Part shown: positions 39,801 through 48,537 of the stretch, piece after piece
Position numbering within the stretch: the stretch's first letter is position 1
Layout: every line of letters begins with the position of its first letter
Source of the DNA: Owenia fusiformis
Lineage: Eukaryota > Annelida > Polychaeta > Sabellida > Oweniidae
Length of the DNA stretch: 64,000 nt
Direction of reading: 5' to 3'
Assembly: GCA_903813345.2 (NCBI GenBank)
Contig: CAIIXF020000011.1
Span: 6,968,571-7,032,570 of the forward strand
Notes under the pieces: model-generated
Databases searched by the model: none
What the model was told of the DNA's origin: nothing
What the model saw: only the letters and a program-made list of their open reading frames with translations
Position numbers and translations under genes: made by a program

Positions 39801-42800
39801 AAAATTATACTTCTAACATTGAAAGTATACAATTTTAACCGAAAGGGATTTCACTCATGTTGTCTCTTCAGCTGACATGATGAAACTCCTGTCAGTGCAT
39901 CTTGACCTTCACTTTCGTGGATATTGGTGGTTTTAAAGACGGAGATACTGTGGTGATATAAATTGACCTGTATGGTGTCAACTATTATGAGCCCCATCAT
40001 CTTCACAAATGAGAATCCATCCCCTCCCAATTAATTGATATCTGCATATTTGAAAACAGTACAGTGAAACTAGCAGGAACACCTCTCTAGAAATGGAACA
40101 CCCCTGTTAGCAGAACACCTTCCAGAGTCCCAAGACCAATTGACTTAATGTTAAATTCATGTTAAGATGAACACCTCCCAACCTGAACACTTTTTACAGG
40201 TATGAAGTGTGTACCACTTAGACAGGTTTTACTGACCAAGGAGTTACATTCCCAGCTTACATACATCATACTACAGCAGAACCTGTATATCTGAACACCT
40301 GGCTAATCCGAACACCTCCCAATCTGAACACTTTTTTTCGGTCCCATTTTTTCCTCCCATTGACTCCCATGTTAAAAAAACCTTGAAATGTGAACACCTC
40401 CCAATTTGAACAGTGAACAGTCATATTTGAAAAATTCACCTGTCTAATCTGAACACTTTTCATAAAATTTCTGATGTTTAATACAAAATTGCTTAAATTT
40501 TGTCATGATATCAAAACTTAGGGAAATAATCTTGAATGGTCTTATTCCCTGGCCAACTGATCCTCTTGGAAACTCCTTTTTGGACAACTCATCCTATGGG
40601 TAACTCATTTTCCAGACAACTGATCCTCTAGGCAACTCATAATCTGAACAAGCCATTCCCTGAACAACTTATCCACTGGATATATCTCATTGGCCACTGG
40701 ATAACTCATCCCCTGGACAACTTGTTCCCTTAGGCAGAATGCAACTCATCCCCTGGACAACAAAACAGGTTCAGACATGATCATTAAGAATGCCTGAGGT
40801 CATTGCAAATATAGACTAGTGAGGTTCATAATATTACTAAATGATAACATATCTTTATAAGTTGATACTCCAGTGTTATAATACGATTATGAACATGAAA
40901 ATACAGTACTTACTTTTATCAGTATTTCACAATTGAAGATGAGTAGAAACTTGGATTATTTGCTCGTCCTGATTTGACAGTGGAATCTTTTTAATACAAA
41001 CATTAAAATTAATTAAAAATGTGTTGTGATAAATATTGTAATTGTCTACTATTCCTTAGTAAACAATAGTTTGAATGATGTACTGAAGACCTAATTATGC
41101 CCTTCTTTCCTATTGTTTATTTAATTGGTGACTATACACTTCTTACATATAAATAATGATGGATGTTTGTCTATATTTTATCTAAATTAATGAAAACATT
41201 CTAATTTTTCAAGTAAATAAAAGATCAATTAACAAATCAGTTATTGAAATCAATTGGCCACATTTGATAAAAAAAAACCTGTAGGTGTTCATTAAAATGT
41301 ATGATGTAAATACAGTAAAACCTGTCTAATCCGAACGCCATTGGGACCGGATAAAAGCGTTCAGATTAGGAGGTGTTCACATTTCAAGGTTTTTGCATTC
41401 GCAATATTCCAGATTCTGAAGTAATGTGAACACATTCTCGGTAAATATTTATAGTTCGTTTGACCAGATAGCTTTATGGCATTCCAGAAATTTGAAAATT
41501 ACTATGGAACCAATAAACCAAAGCTATATTTTGTATATGACGTTACTAATCATGTGGGGGCCAATTTGATTTATCAGTTAGTTTTATTTCGTTATATATG
41601 ACCGTTAGCAGTTATCTAACATTTATTTTATAATGGCTATCGCAAGAACTCTACGGTGGGCTTACAATGGAGAAAACCGCATTTTTGTAGCTGCAAGTTG
41701 AGAAAAGCTATTTCAGTTGTCCTTTAATTAAGAGAATAACTGAAGAAACATAATTACCACACTCTCTACAAAAGAACATTTACTTTTACTTTACTTTTAT
41801 TTATTGACATCACTCTTCATGTCTTGATGACATAAAATACAAATACCATCAAACTGATTACAAAGATATACCAGTTTCATCAATTGTCTTAATTCTATAG
41901 TTATTCTGCAGATGTTCCAGATAAATCGATACTATAATGTTATCTCATTAATGTTTATTTAAAGAATCATAAAACACGAATGCTTTGGTATTTATTGAGT
42001 ATTTAGTATTGGAATGAAACGTATATGAATCAAGCGTTTTCCAATTTACACATGCACATAGAAAATAGACATTAAAGTTTAGTGACGTGGCTATTTGTGC
42101 ATTGTAATTTTTAAGGGGGGGGGGGGGCTTGAACAATTAGAGCATGAACATTAATTATTATGTACATTATGTTCATTATTACAAGTTATGATCTTAAATT
42201 ACAAGATGCCCTGTCACTTAAACCTAGTTATGAAATTGCTCATATCCTGGATGTATTAGGTACAAAAAGGTTTTCAACTATTATGTACAGAGAGGTTTTC
42301 AACTGGATTTATTCAACTGTATTTAATAAGTACAAAAAGGTTTTGAACTATTATAAACATGAACTTGCTCATATTCTAAATAAGGTACAAAAAGAATTTA
42401 AACTGAATGTATTAGGTATTTTCCAACTTGATGCGTTAGGTACAAAAAGGTTTTCATCTGGTTGTGCTAGATACAAAAAGGTTTTCAACTATTATGACAG
42501 AAAGGTTTTTAACTGGATGTATTCATCTGGATTTATTAGCTACAAAAAGGTTTTTAACTGGATGTAGAGCAATTTTTTGATTCTTACTATCGGTGTTTTA
42601 AAGTCGTTGCCTTAATGCAGGGGTGATTATAAAGATCCATGGGAGATCATAAGGAGCTACAATCTAGGAAGATCATAAGGAGCTATAATTCAGGGGAGAT
42701 CAAATGGAGCTTCAATCCAGGGGGATCATAAGGAGCTTCAATCCATGGGGGTCATAAGGAGCTACAATCTAGGGTGATCATAAGGAGGTACAATCTAGGT

Positions 42801-45303
42801 GATCATTAAAGAGCTATAATCTTGGGGTGATTTTCAATCCAGGGGAATCATAAGGAGCTATAATCTAGGATGATCATAAGGATCTTTAATCCAGGGGTAA
42901 TCATAAGGAGGTACAATCTAGGTGATCATTAAAGAGCTATAATCTTGGGGTGATTTTCAATCCAGGGGAATCATAAGGAGCTATAATCTAGGATGATCAT
43001 AAGGATCTTTAATCCAGGGGTAATCATAAGAAGGTACAATCTAGGGGATCATAAGGAGCTATAATCTTGGGGTGATTTTCAATCCAGGAGGATCATATGC
43101 GCTATAATCCAAGGGTGATCATAAGGAGCTTCAATCTAGGGGAAATCATAAGAAGGTACAATCTAGGGGAGGTCATATGGAGCTTCAATCCAGGGGGGTC
43201 TTAAGGAGCTATAATTCAGGGGAGGTTATAAGGAAATACAATCCATGGGTGATCACACAGAGCTGGGGTGGGGTGAAAATAAGGAGCTTCAATCCAGGGG
43301 GGGGGGCTCATAAGGAACTATAATCTAGGGGAGATCATATAGAGCTGCAATCCAGGGGAGATTATAAAGAGCTTCAATCCAGAATGAACATAAAGTGCTT
43401 CAATCCAGGGAATCATACGGAATTTTAATCTGGGGTTGATCATTCATACCGACCTTGAATCTAGGGATGATCAAAAAGAGCTCCTCATTTTCAAGCATCA
43501 AAAGACTAATTTACATGAGTTTGTTGAATCGTGAATAACATGCATCTAGATTTGACTAGGAATATTATATTTATAATAAATACTATTGTATATGTGCACA
43601 AGATATGTGGACGTGACAAGATACATTGTAACAAGGATCGTTTCATATATATTCAACCCATATTAAAAGTAGAAGTTCAAGAATTGCTTGCTCATGAATA
43701 TTTACTAATTGCTGTGTGTTTGACTGGCATGCAACAATGTTCTTTCAGATTGGTAAGTTTTGTTCATATTATGAAATGGCAATATTAGATGTGAAATAAC
43801 CATGTAAGTAGATATAATATTGTGTTCAGTAGCACCGGTGTCGCTAAAGTAGCTCACGGTTCACCATTGACCAGACGTGTAGCTCATTTTGGGCATTCAT
43901 TTTTTATTCATTAATTCATTTTTGTAATGAGTGTGATAGGGGATATCTTGCTGTAAAACTATTTGTTTTGCCCACCATGTATCTATGCAGGCCCGTAGCC
44001 AGGGGGGGGGTTCGCAGGGTTCGGGTGAACCCCCCCCCCCCTGGCCAAAAATTCTTTCAAAATCATGCAGTTTTTCACCATTTTGAGCACTTCTCAAGTG
44101 ATTTCAGCCATATTTGGGCCAAAATTGTCAAATGAGAACCCCCCCTGGAAATTTTTGAAAACTGAACCCCCCCTCCTTGGCAAATCCTGGCTACGGGCCT
44201 GCTATGCCATGCCCTTATCCGGTGCCAGGACTATACCTGTAGTCCTGAGAACTGAGTGACAAGTGACTCATATAAAACGAAAATATAGGTAATGTTTAAG
44301 CACAATGAATACCATAATACTGATTTTTCCAAGACAGAGGGAAGTTATATATTTTATTCATCAATTTCTCAAGGTATGATTATTACAGCATATTAAAAAA
44401 TTTTGTTCTCCCCAGCATCTTTGTGGATGATATTTTTTAGCATAACAGATGCACTGATTTATTGGAGGGGGTGGGGGTCCTAATTGGGGCATTTTAATCT
44501 CATATTCTTGCATTTCTAGATACACCGTGCCTCTATGAAATCATTTAGTTACCATCTTTACATTTTGTTGTACATCTCCATCTCTTGCAAGTTACATATA
44601 TGTGGTATATACAGATTGATGGGAGCTGTTATGTTAGTTGGCCAGAGCCTATTGTCCCGTTAATCCTACTCCAGCTTGTTACACCAATATACTGGGGCTG
44701 GTGCATGAGTATACCAGCCCCTTATTATGTTTACTAAGGCTCTGCAGTCCCTTAGTCCAGGGAGGTGGGGGTGAATGAAATTCTTTCACCATTTTGAGAA
44801 CTTTTCTAGTGATTTTGGGCCAAACTTGTCAGATTAACCCACCTTCCCCAGCATATTTTGAAAAAATGACCCCCTCATCCCCCGCGCTCTTGGGAAAAGT
44901 AGGCTACGGGCATGGAAGCCCTGCCTCTAGTGAGTTTTTGACTATAGGAGTTTTAATAGGGTCACTAGGGGTCGTGACAAATCTCAGATATATTAATAAT
45001 AAAACCCCAGGGGTACAGCTACAGGCATGGCTGACTGGCTGTGACATATTCAAACTTACCTTCCCCTTGGATTGTATCATCAGGTTCATCACAGAAGTCC
45101 TCATCAAACTCATCGAGAACTTCATATGCGTCATCATCGCTCCAAAGTGTACCCTGGCTAAATACAGACACTGATCTGTCAAAAGCAGACATGGCAGCAT
45201 TCCATTCACCGTCGGCAACTTCAAAATCATCAGGTTCCCCTTCATTCTGATCCATTGAACCCTCCGGTATCTCCGGTAACTCAATTTGTGTAGTTTCGGC
45301 CAT
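15871..45303 (-). CDS. PLD1/2-like: PX-PH phospholipase D (PLD1/2 type), 11 exons, 3' end not seen
   Basis: The enzyme hydrolyses phosphatidylcholine to phosphatidic acid on membranes. Exons (minus): 45060-45303, 33712-33874, 33016-33144, 30335-30440, 26397-26462, 25658-25830, 23871-24023, 18395-18544, 17732-17815, 16686-16767, 15871-15981. All have GT/AG borders, and phases match at every junction (1,2,2,0,0,2,2,2,2,0), giving 1,461 nt or 487 codons. Codons 1-81 are acidic ([12 protein letters not shown]). Exons 2-5 form the PX region ([27 protein letters not shown]-like [10 protein letters not shown]). Exons 6-8 form the PH domain ([22 protein letters not shown]). Exons 9-11 begin the catalytic part ([43 protein letters not shown]). 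The HKD motifs and the whole second half are absent from the window. Either they lie left of position 1 or the copy is truncated. The promoter was not identified. Confidence 0.93.
15985..16640. repeat. Complex minisatellite in PLD intron 10
   Basis: Short blocks tacatcacatgtagagaaag, caatcaccttggtgatat and gcatgtacataataatacat recur in changing order. TCACCTTGGTGA is an almost perfect palindrome, and ATTACATGTA-like steps add more symmetry. A longer unit containing agaggaaccattcacc repeats at about 16102, 16311 and 16461. Confidence 0.8.
17531..17710. mobile_element. GCCCGTAGCC-family MITE next to PLD exon 9
   Basis: Starts AGGCCCGTAGCCAGGATTTG and ends CCTGGCTATGAGCCT. The inner sequence matches the copy at 13335-13541. 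It ends only about 21 bp from the donor of PLD exon 9 (17732), so it sits at the edge of the splice region in intron 9. Confidence 0.82.
18764..18995. mobile_element. Foldback element with about 78-bp arms in PLD intron 7
   Basis: The left arm (TATCACAAAAATATTTTTTC ... CAGGACGTTTCGGATCCTGTCTGGATCCTTTC, to about 18842) is mirrored by the right arm (18912-18995) with few mismatches. A spacer of about 70 bp holds a poly-T tract. GAAATAAACTA lies on the left at about 18723 and again on the right at about 18993, a possible direct repeat. No coding capacity. Confidence 0.8.
19190..19335. repeat. Long imperfect hairpin
   Basis: ATCACACGTTTCAGC.TGTGATACAGGAAATATTCCAC on the left pairs with GTGGAATATTTCCTGTATCACAT.AGCTGAAACGTGTGAT on the right over about 60 bp, with a short centre (cgaaagcgaagc). 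Downstream, to about 19540, are several TGACGTCA-type motifs (tgacgtcatatcgtt). It looks like the terminus or core of a repeat, and its family is unknown to me. Confidence 0.75.
19740..20215 (+). other. Short ORF in a CpG-rich island within PLD intron 7, possible transposon remnant
   Basis: A GC-rich patch has two similar blocks, ctgccggcggactcgtccgc and ctgccggcggacccgtacgc (19752 and 19797). About 200 bp later an ATG at 20003 opens 32 codons to TAG at 20101 with an acidic product ([18 protein letters not shown]). Further on, a frame with [15 protein letters not shown] follows (about 20155-20205). An acidic N-terminus after a GC-rich terminus fits the start of a DNA-transposon gene, but I see no catalytic part. 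Confidence 0.3.
20216..22143. other. PLD intron 7 sequence with a GGGCC-rich patch
   Basis: Mostly plain AT-rich DNA. At 21205-21360 TGGGCC and GGCCCA recur many times in both orientations (ggcccaaaaacattttttggcccaaaaag..., gggcctttttgggc), an internally symmetric patch of unknown origin. No coding region or RNA gene recognised. Confidence 0.5.
22144..23586 (+). CDS. Intronless repeat protein with decayed zinc fingers, nested in a PLD intron
   Basis: 480 residues from ATG 22144 to TAA 23586, with AATAAA at 23649. The N-terminus has cysteine pairs ([15 protein letters not shown]). Residues 55-373 are 29 tandem copies of an 11-residue unit, consensus [11 protein letters not shown]. The C-terminus resembles C2H2 fingers but is damaged. 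One unit, CEKC...TGEKPW, lacks both histidines. The next, [19 protein letters not shown], keeps C2H2 but has a 10-residue instead of 12-residue loop. A third CEKC is followed by scattered His. It lies antisense in intron 7 of the PLD gene. It may be an expressed orphan derived from a zinc-finger gene. However, the repeat is open in several frames on both strands, so frame length alone proves little. Function is unknown. Confidence 0.6.
   Translation: MSATRCGENCNTKGELCSICHVLLDLDFLIEFPFSKCSDNSFVLSSTLNITGTDNQNGLSKPETNSQNGSSKPETYSQNGLSKPETYSQNGSSKPETYSQNGLSKPETYSQNGLSKPETNSQNGLSKPETNSQNGSSKPETYSQNGSSKPDLYSQNGLRKPETNSQNGLSKPETYSQNGSSKPETCSQNGLSKPKTYSPNGLSKPETYSQNGSSKPETYSQNGLSKPETYSQNGLSKPETYSQNGLSKPETYSQNRLSKPETYSQDGLSTPETYSQDGLSKPEINSQNRLSKLGTYSRDELSKPDLYSQNGLRKLETKSQNGPSKPETYSQNGLSKPETYSQDGLSKTEASSQNGLNKPGTYPPNGLRKPKTYFKIAHEGTHVYKPKPCEKCFTYPNWLMIDEYDRRTGEKPWKRYFCEKCYIPKNYLLKQHEKTHNSKKQLKFIKKTKKLKFVNHCEKCITDKNTKNNHGKQLRKCIHR
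22306..23262 (+). repeat. 33-bp minisatellite, 29 copies, inside the repeat-protein ORF
   Basis: The unit is close to tcacaaaatggattaagcaa acctgagacatat, repeated without indels for 957 bp. Copies vary mainly at a few positions (TTA/TCA giving L/S, TAT/AAC giving Y/N) and become more diverged toward the 3' end. The reverse strand is open in two long frames (22308-23297 and 22292-23260), a by-product of the repeat. Confidence 0.95.
23655..23870. other. Spacer between the nested ORF and PLD exon 7
   Basis: Only about 285 bp separate the stop of the nested + strand ORF from the donor of PLD exon 7 (23871, minus strand). It contains a polyadenylation signal at 23649-23654 just before this stretch. 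Nothing else is recognised. Confidence 0.5.
24730..25602. mobile_element. hAT-like non-autonomous element in PLD intron 6
   Basis: The left end TAGAGGTGTAACT and right end AGTTACACCTCTA form a terminal inverted repeat of the hAT style. Subterminal CTCGAGTT/AACTCGAG motifs recur near both ends (left at about 24760 and 24799, right at about 25480, 25530 and 25573). The inner ~600 bp have no transposase frame. The 8-bp flanks match poorly, so the class call rests on the termini only. Confidence 0.65.
25860..27430. other. PLD introns 4-5 outside exon 5
   Basis: Apart from PLD exon 5 (26397-26462) this stretch is non-coding. At about 26556-26670 lies a copy of a dispersed repeat (atgtcatcacatgccattt...aacaatatgtcaccactggtg) that also appears near 31310-31370, 34470-34590 and 35690-35770. 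Confidence 0.55.
27431..29725 (+). CDS. GT77-like nucleotide-sugar transferase, intronless, nested in PLD intron 4
   Basis: 764 residues from ATG 27431 (an in-frame TAA lies at 27419) to TGA 29725. A type II membrane anchor lies at about residues 14-34 ([20 protein letters not shown]). A long Lys/Asn-rich stem follows, with a small internal repeat ([15 protein letters not shown], then [15 protein letters not shown]). The catalytic domain, about 330-570, matches the nucleotide-diphospho-sugar transferase family of plant arabinosyl/xylosyltransferases (GT77). It shows [19 protein letters not shown], the metal-binding [11 protein letters not shown] (D428, D430) and [10 protein letters not shown]. 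The C-terminal part contains [20 protein letters not shown], like the second domain of long GT77 proteins. Animal members are often labelled xylosyltransferase-like; donor and acceptor are not proven. AATAAA occurs at 30131. Confidence 0.88.
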   Translation: MIKKMRMRLCPRLRMSWMLPLLYVVVIMTTFWIFKKDSELTRKHKTDKVLSKYQEALHQEVNKRVENDAMKPMSPKPTAKVPLDATKRNRQWNKYLDTGIISPQLQNDLYKLEHDKLMHSRVKMGEQKHETINGKPPLSSARLRKPSLADYLKNFNKKEGTHSKIHHKPKGKSHGGIDHPSKTPDKDEENNPLTKESLEKAKDTEKHIPDKMTNAIAIPETNSKKPKQDVTQIVHPSLLKDLQNFGNSKDTTNLKSNVADEAHHNSEDSTNLKGGVAEDGHHKSCADVQVEKINWVPAKPIPFEQKELAQLMRGKDLSFADAAKEIAGDEKVIMISVVDYAYVDMFLNFYESVIVNTNIKALLPICNDIEAHCAFTQLGIPCFFWGQVGSASVPLTIGNNYQWNRKVNTKMEVIIRLLDLGYSVFISDVDVYYLADPMSYFDEGVDVVIQDGWEMLNPGFMFVNNTAESKQLFKRTWDKVLKTNWMIKEQVNVDEEIKTMSEQKTLKYKRLLASLFPCGKAYFKPRPIALEKPSGFVAVHNTHIKGLEEKIYRFKEHLFWINDRNGYFTSLDSRYIQYDNPNIGFDNKTLLTETIALRNAIAIANLTNRILILPKFFCFGTRCSLAICPKNMTGSCPLSAHFIPRAFEHTFKGQYRESTFLINPRVPYRVKRSISPSLLLNNFQNICFSVNHDLLLSVNNTSISSNQQNNEVYFEDFTALLEPYKKFRILKFSSLYYGFKGFKDLKKQQWLDSKCKTGLARRWR
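29859..30094. mobile_element. 236-bp MITE after the GT77 gene
   Basis: ATACTGTACTTCTACTTAAT at the left end and ATTAAGTAGAAGTACAGTAT at the right end are perfect inverted repeats. Inside, TTGGCAGCTACTTAA and CGCCAAATT-type motifs recur. It sits within 150-370 bp of the GT77 stop codon, before the AATAAA at 30131, so it may lie in the 3' UTR. Confidence 0.85.
30441..31548. other. PLD intron 3, repeat-rich part
   Basis: acacatgactctggctatttga occurs at 30492 and 30585 around an insert ending in cgaacttcgttcgatgggat. At 30725-30870 and again at 35455-35625, 40060-40460 and 41311-41400 are pieces of a family with CCTGTCTAATCTGAACACCT-like steps, similar to termini of pogo/Tigger-type elements. 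No coding exon is recognised apart from the listed PLD exons. Confidence 0.55.
31549..32480. repeat. Diverged tandem duplication of about 460-500 bp
   Basis: Blocks at 31549 (atcaatgatttttgttt), 31783 (aaactacatcatttct) and 31825 (gatagatatgatt-like) recur in the same order at 32008, 32286 and 32350 with many substitutions and indels. It is old, AT-rich and non-coding. Confidence 0.65.
36738..36815. repeat. Near-perfect hairpin
   Basis: TACTCCACCTGATTGATCTATTA-type arms of 23 bp (36750-36772 and 36776-36798) pair with one mismatch around a 3-base loop CAC. The outer ATGTAAACAT/ATGTTTACAT sequence extends the symmetry. A second, wider inverted repeat follows (CGTGACAGTTGAAC at about 36854 and GTTCAACTGTCACG at about 36965). 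Confidence 0.85.
42240..42567 (+). repeat. Degenerate minisatellite, tacaaaaaggttttcaact unit
   Basis: tacaaaaaggttttcaacta and close variants recur with spacings of about 25-50 bp. It happens to be open for 135 codons (42160-42567), producing YKKVFNW-like repeats. I see no conserved domain and treat the frame as a repeat by-product. Confidence 0.7.
42600..43490. repeat. Degenerate ~27-bp minisatellite with a 123-bp higher-order repeat
   Basis: Variants of gatcataaggagctacaatc followed by cagggg or taggggg fill about 850 bp (around 30 units). A larger block starting aaggaggtacaatctagg at 42782 is repeated at 42905, giving a 123-bp higher-order unit. A single stray unit, gatcttcaatccagggagat, lies about 5 kb away at 47967-47986. 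Irregular spacing and missing spacers exclude a CRISPR array. Confidence 0.85.
43989..44200. mobile_element. GCCCGTAGCC-family MITE, full inverted copy
   Basis: AGGCCCGTAGCCAGG at the left and CCTGGCTACGGGCCT at the right flank an inner sequence that is the reverse complement of the copy at 13335-13541, including the cacttctcaagtga core and G/C homopolymer runs. Confidence 0.85.
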
Positions 45304-46440
45304 AGTAGAGTTAATTAACTACCGTTTATTAAAATCATTCGTTCTTATATTCATTTTTACATAGTATGACCTTGGTATCGTCGTATAAACAGGATTGTAA
45401 GTGCGATAAAAGTTTTCAAAACTTGTTTTTATTTTCTAAAGTGACACACCCCAAATTCCATGACCCGCCACACATTTGGATTTTTCGATAATTGGTGTCG
45501 ACATAGGGTGACATCTTTATGACATACATGAGTTAAGGCAGAATGAGATTCGATTAGGGTGACAAAATTAAAAGCAACACATTCATGTTATTATCGATTA
45601 GTTAAAAGCCCATGCCATTCGTAAAGAAAAATAATACATTAAAAACTTTAGTTTTCCTGATATAGATTGTGCACTTTGGGGATTTTTAGAAAAGCTAGAT
45701 CTGCTTCTCTCTTCTTCAGTGGCGTAGCCAGGATTTGGTGACCGGGGGTTCTATTTTTATGCTATTCAAAAATCCCCCTTCATTAGGGTTCCTCAAATAA
45801 TGCAGTTTGTACAGCTACACCCCCTCCAAAAGTTTGGCAATTTTAACTAACCCATTGGATTACGTATTAAAGCATTTTTAAATTTGAATTCTTATTTGTA
45901 AAGAAAAAACTATTTTTGGAGGGGAAATATAATTCATGTTCATTCCTTCATTAAGTTAAATAGACAATTGAATTCGAATTTTATTTAATAAAAATGATGC
46001 CTTTATTTACGTCAAGCAAAGTCTGAAAGAATAGGCTTTATTAAGAAATCTCTCCCATTGAAATAACAAAGGACGTAAAATGATTTTCAAAAATGACCTT
46101 GTAGCTTTGTAACTTTAATGTTCACAAGTAAAATAAACAGGCAAACGCGCAAAAAATCTGATTTGCCGAGAATCCAACATTATTTCGTCTGATTTCAAGA
46201 AAACCCTGATGCAAGATTTGTTTCCAAGGAATATCAACTAGCCTATTTTGCACAATTTATTCTCTAACTTAAGCTACTTCATCTAGGACAAAATTCCGAA
46301 AGGTCGTTCTACTATACTTTTCACAACGTTTACACGAAGGCATTTTAAACTATCCGGGATAGATTTATCACTGATGAAAATATCTATTATTCAAATAAGT
46401 GGGTCTCAGTTATGCTTTGTTTTAGAGAGTTATTAATGTT
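45304..46440. other. Region upstream of the PLD start codon
   Basis: Expected to contain the PLD 5' UTR and possibly its promoter, but I see no clear TATA box or leader exon. A decayed GCCCGTAGCC-family copy lies at 45718-45800 (tggcgtagccaggatttgg). Otherwise plain AT-rich DNA. Confidence 0.4.
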
Positions 46441-46444
46441 TCTT

Positions 46445-46886
46445 TGGACGTCCCTGGAGCTCAGTGGTAAGTCCCCCGGAGCAGATCAACTGCAATTGAT
46501 AATAAAAACGTTTTGGTGGACATACTATTGAAATCATGTATAAATACAAGCGACTGTTCGAATATAAAACGTATTTTGTTAAGTTCAAAAAGCTTGATAA
46601 CAAATTAGGCCTTCATTATTTAAAGATTAATACCATATGATTTTTCAATCTTTCTTTATTATGTATTTATTCGCTTAACATATCATGACATTAACATGAA
46701 AATGGAGAGCAAGTAAACTGGAACGATAACAATTTGAATTCTATACAATCTCTTAGATGACTGGAGTGTATCTGAAAAAACAAAATCATTTTTTGCAATG
46801 ATTGATTTTTCTTTGGAAAAGTGATGACGTTTTTAATTATTTAACGCAATTTCTTTCGGGGACTTAACAGCCCCAGGGACGTCCCA
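46445..46886. mobile_element. MITE, about 440 bp, ends TGGACGTCCCTGG
   Basis: The left end ttggacgtccctggagct...taagtcccccgg is mirrored by the right end cggggacttaacagccccagggacgtccca. The inner part is AT-rich without a transposase frame. The target duplication is not clear. Confidence 0.75.
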
Positions 46887-46899
46887 AGAGATATTTTAA

Positions 46900-48535
46900 A
46901 TTTCAATTGAAATAAAACAAAACAGAGATGTAAGGAAACATGGGGCAAAACGGCCCTGTTGGGCAAAATGGCCCATCGAAATATCTTTTGAACTATAAAA
47001 AGGTGGTTCTTCAAAAGTCACATAATCGAATTTTGAAATTTCCGCCACCTTGTCGACCGCCCATTTTTAACCTAGCAGTGTCTCGCTATACGTAAGAGGT
47101 AATTCTACTTTTCACTCTCTATTTTGCAAATCACCCATCCCACGAGAATCTTTAAAAATCCGGCAACAATACAATATCGTTCTGATTTAACATTTTACAT
47201 AGGGTATGGATATTTATTCGTTATTTGTAAACATTTTGAGCTTCAAATATTAGGCAAATTAAAACGACTATTTGAAAATTCACATGTCTTTGGGGCAAAA
47301 CGGCCCACAAAGGTTATAACATACAAAAATCGTAATACAAGAACAATTGATTTGCCACACTCTCGACAGAACTGGCTTAAAACAAAATTCCTACAAAGGA
47401 CTGATTCAGCCATTGCCCAAGATGGGTTATTTTGTCCGAGAAAAAGCAGCTTTTAAGTTAATTGTGCGAAATTATTGATATTTCTAAATGTAAAATCTCA
47501 TGCTTTGGGGTCTTCCCAAAATTAAATCTCACCCCGTGCCTAAGGTTGCCAAACGTTTTGAGGGAAGTGTAACTTCACTATGACATGTTTTTAACAAGAT
47601 AAGGCTCTCGTGTTCACCATAACAAATATCAATTCATTTACTGCTCATATAATATAATATTATGTAGTTTTCAAATAGCACAGTAATTTAATGTTTCTGG
47701 TTATATGCATTTTCTGCAAAATGATATTTTGGGAAATCCTGACCGGGGGTTCGTTCGAACCCACCGAACCCCCGCTGCCTACGGCTATGTTCTTTATAAA
47801 TGGTCATCAGTACTTCGCTGTGCAATCTCCCCTGCATCGAAATATGAATGATTGATAAATGGATATGCAGCTTACACAATCCATACTTGGAACACTAATC
47901 TTCTTTCATAAAAATGTCAAAGCCAGAAAAAATGCTGACCTGGTAAGGTCCCATTTTATACATATGGATCTTCAATCCAGGGAGATCATTATTAGTATAG
48001 TACTTGTACATGTTCAAAAATTGAAAAAATGCTCGCACTTTTTTACATTTTCAAATTAATGCAACTCTACACGGTCCAAAGCATGGTCTATGAGATATTT
48101 TACATCTGAAACTGCTCCGTCGTGCAGCGGGGGGGGGGGGGGGGTGAACATTAAGATTAAAAGACCCAATACATCAAGATCCCGTCCAGATCTCCTTATG
48201 CTGAAAACACATGCCAATATTATCGTGTCACTTTATCATGCCATTAAAAAGTTATCAAACAAATGGAATATTTTAGAGTATGGTACTCTGGCGTCAATTT
48301 CAATAGCTTTTACTCAAACAGAAATGTTTTCTTAGTGTTTTTATGAAAAATAGCATGCGGACAAATCTCTCGATCCCTGCCCCAGAATCTTAGGACACTT
48401 AACCAGTCCACAATTCACTGATTCCGGGGCTTGAATTTTTAAGTCAAACGGACTTGTGGTTGTAATAGATGTTGTGGTAGAAGAGTTGACGCGCAATTGC
48501 GCAGCTGATGCTTGAGTGCTACAATAGGCCTGTTC
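46900..48535. other. Intergenic, repeat-derived
   Basis: ggggcaaaacggccc-type motifs recur at 46940, 46965 and 47292. A 110-codon frame (47124-47456) shows no family match. At 47735-47790 and 48127-48147 are a GCCCGTAGCC-family piece and a run of about 16 G. No gene supported. Confidence 0.45.
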
Positions 48536-48537
48536 TA

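Larger units (their letters stand above)
33875..45059 (-). other. PLD intron 1 (11.2 kb), repeat-filled
   Basis: No gene is recognised inside. Contents listed separately or here: a repeat copy at 34430-34650; pogo-like pieces at 35455-35625, 40060-40240, 40270-40460 and 41311-41400; hairpins at 36738-36978; a 50-bp direct duplication at 37371-37470; an inverted-repeat element at 37470-37610 with GGCGTAGCGC/GCGCTACGCC ends; degenerate ~20-bp repeats at 40540-40770 (ctcatcccctggacaact); minisatellites at 42240-43490; GCCCGTAGCC copies at 39550-39720 and 43989-44200. Confidence 0.7.

Noticed and set aside
42630-43490. Possible CRISPR-like array
   Set aside because: Units are degenerate and contiguous, without unique spacers of fixed length, and the DNA is eukaryotic.
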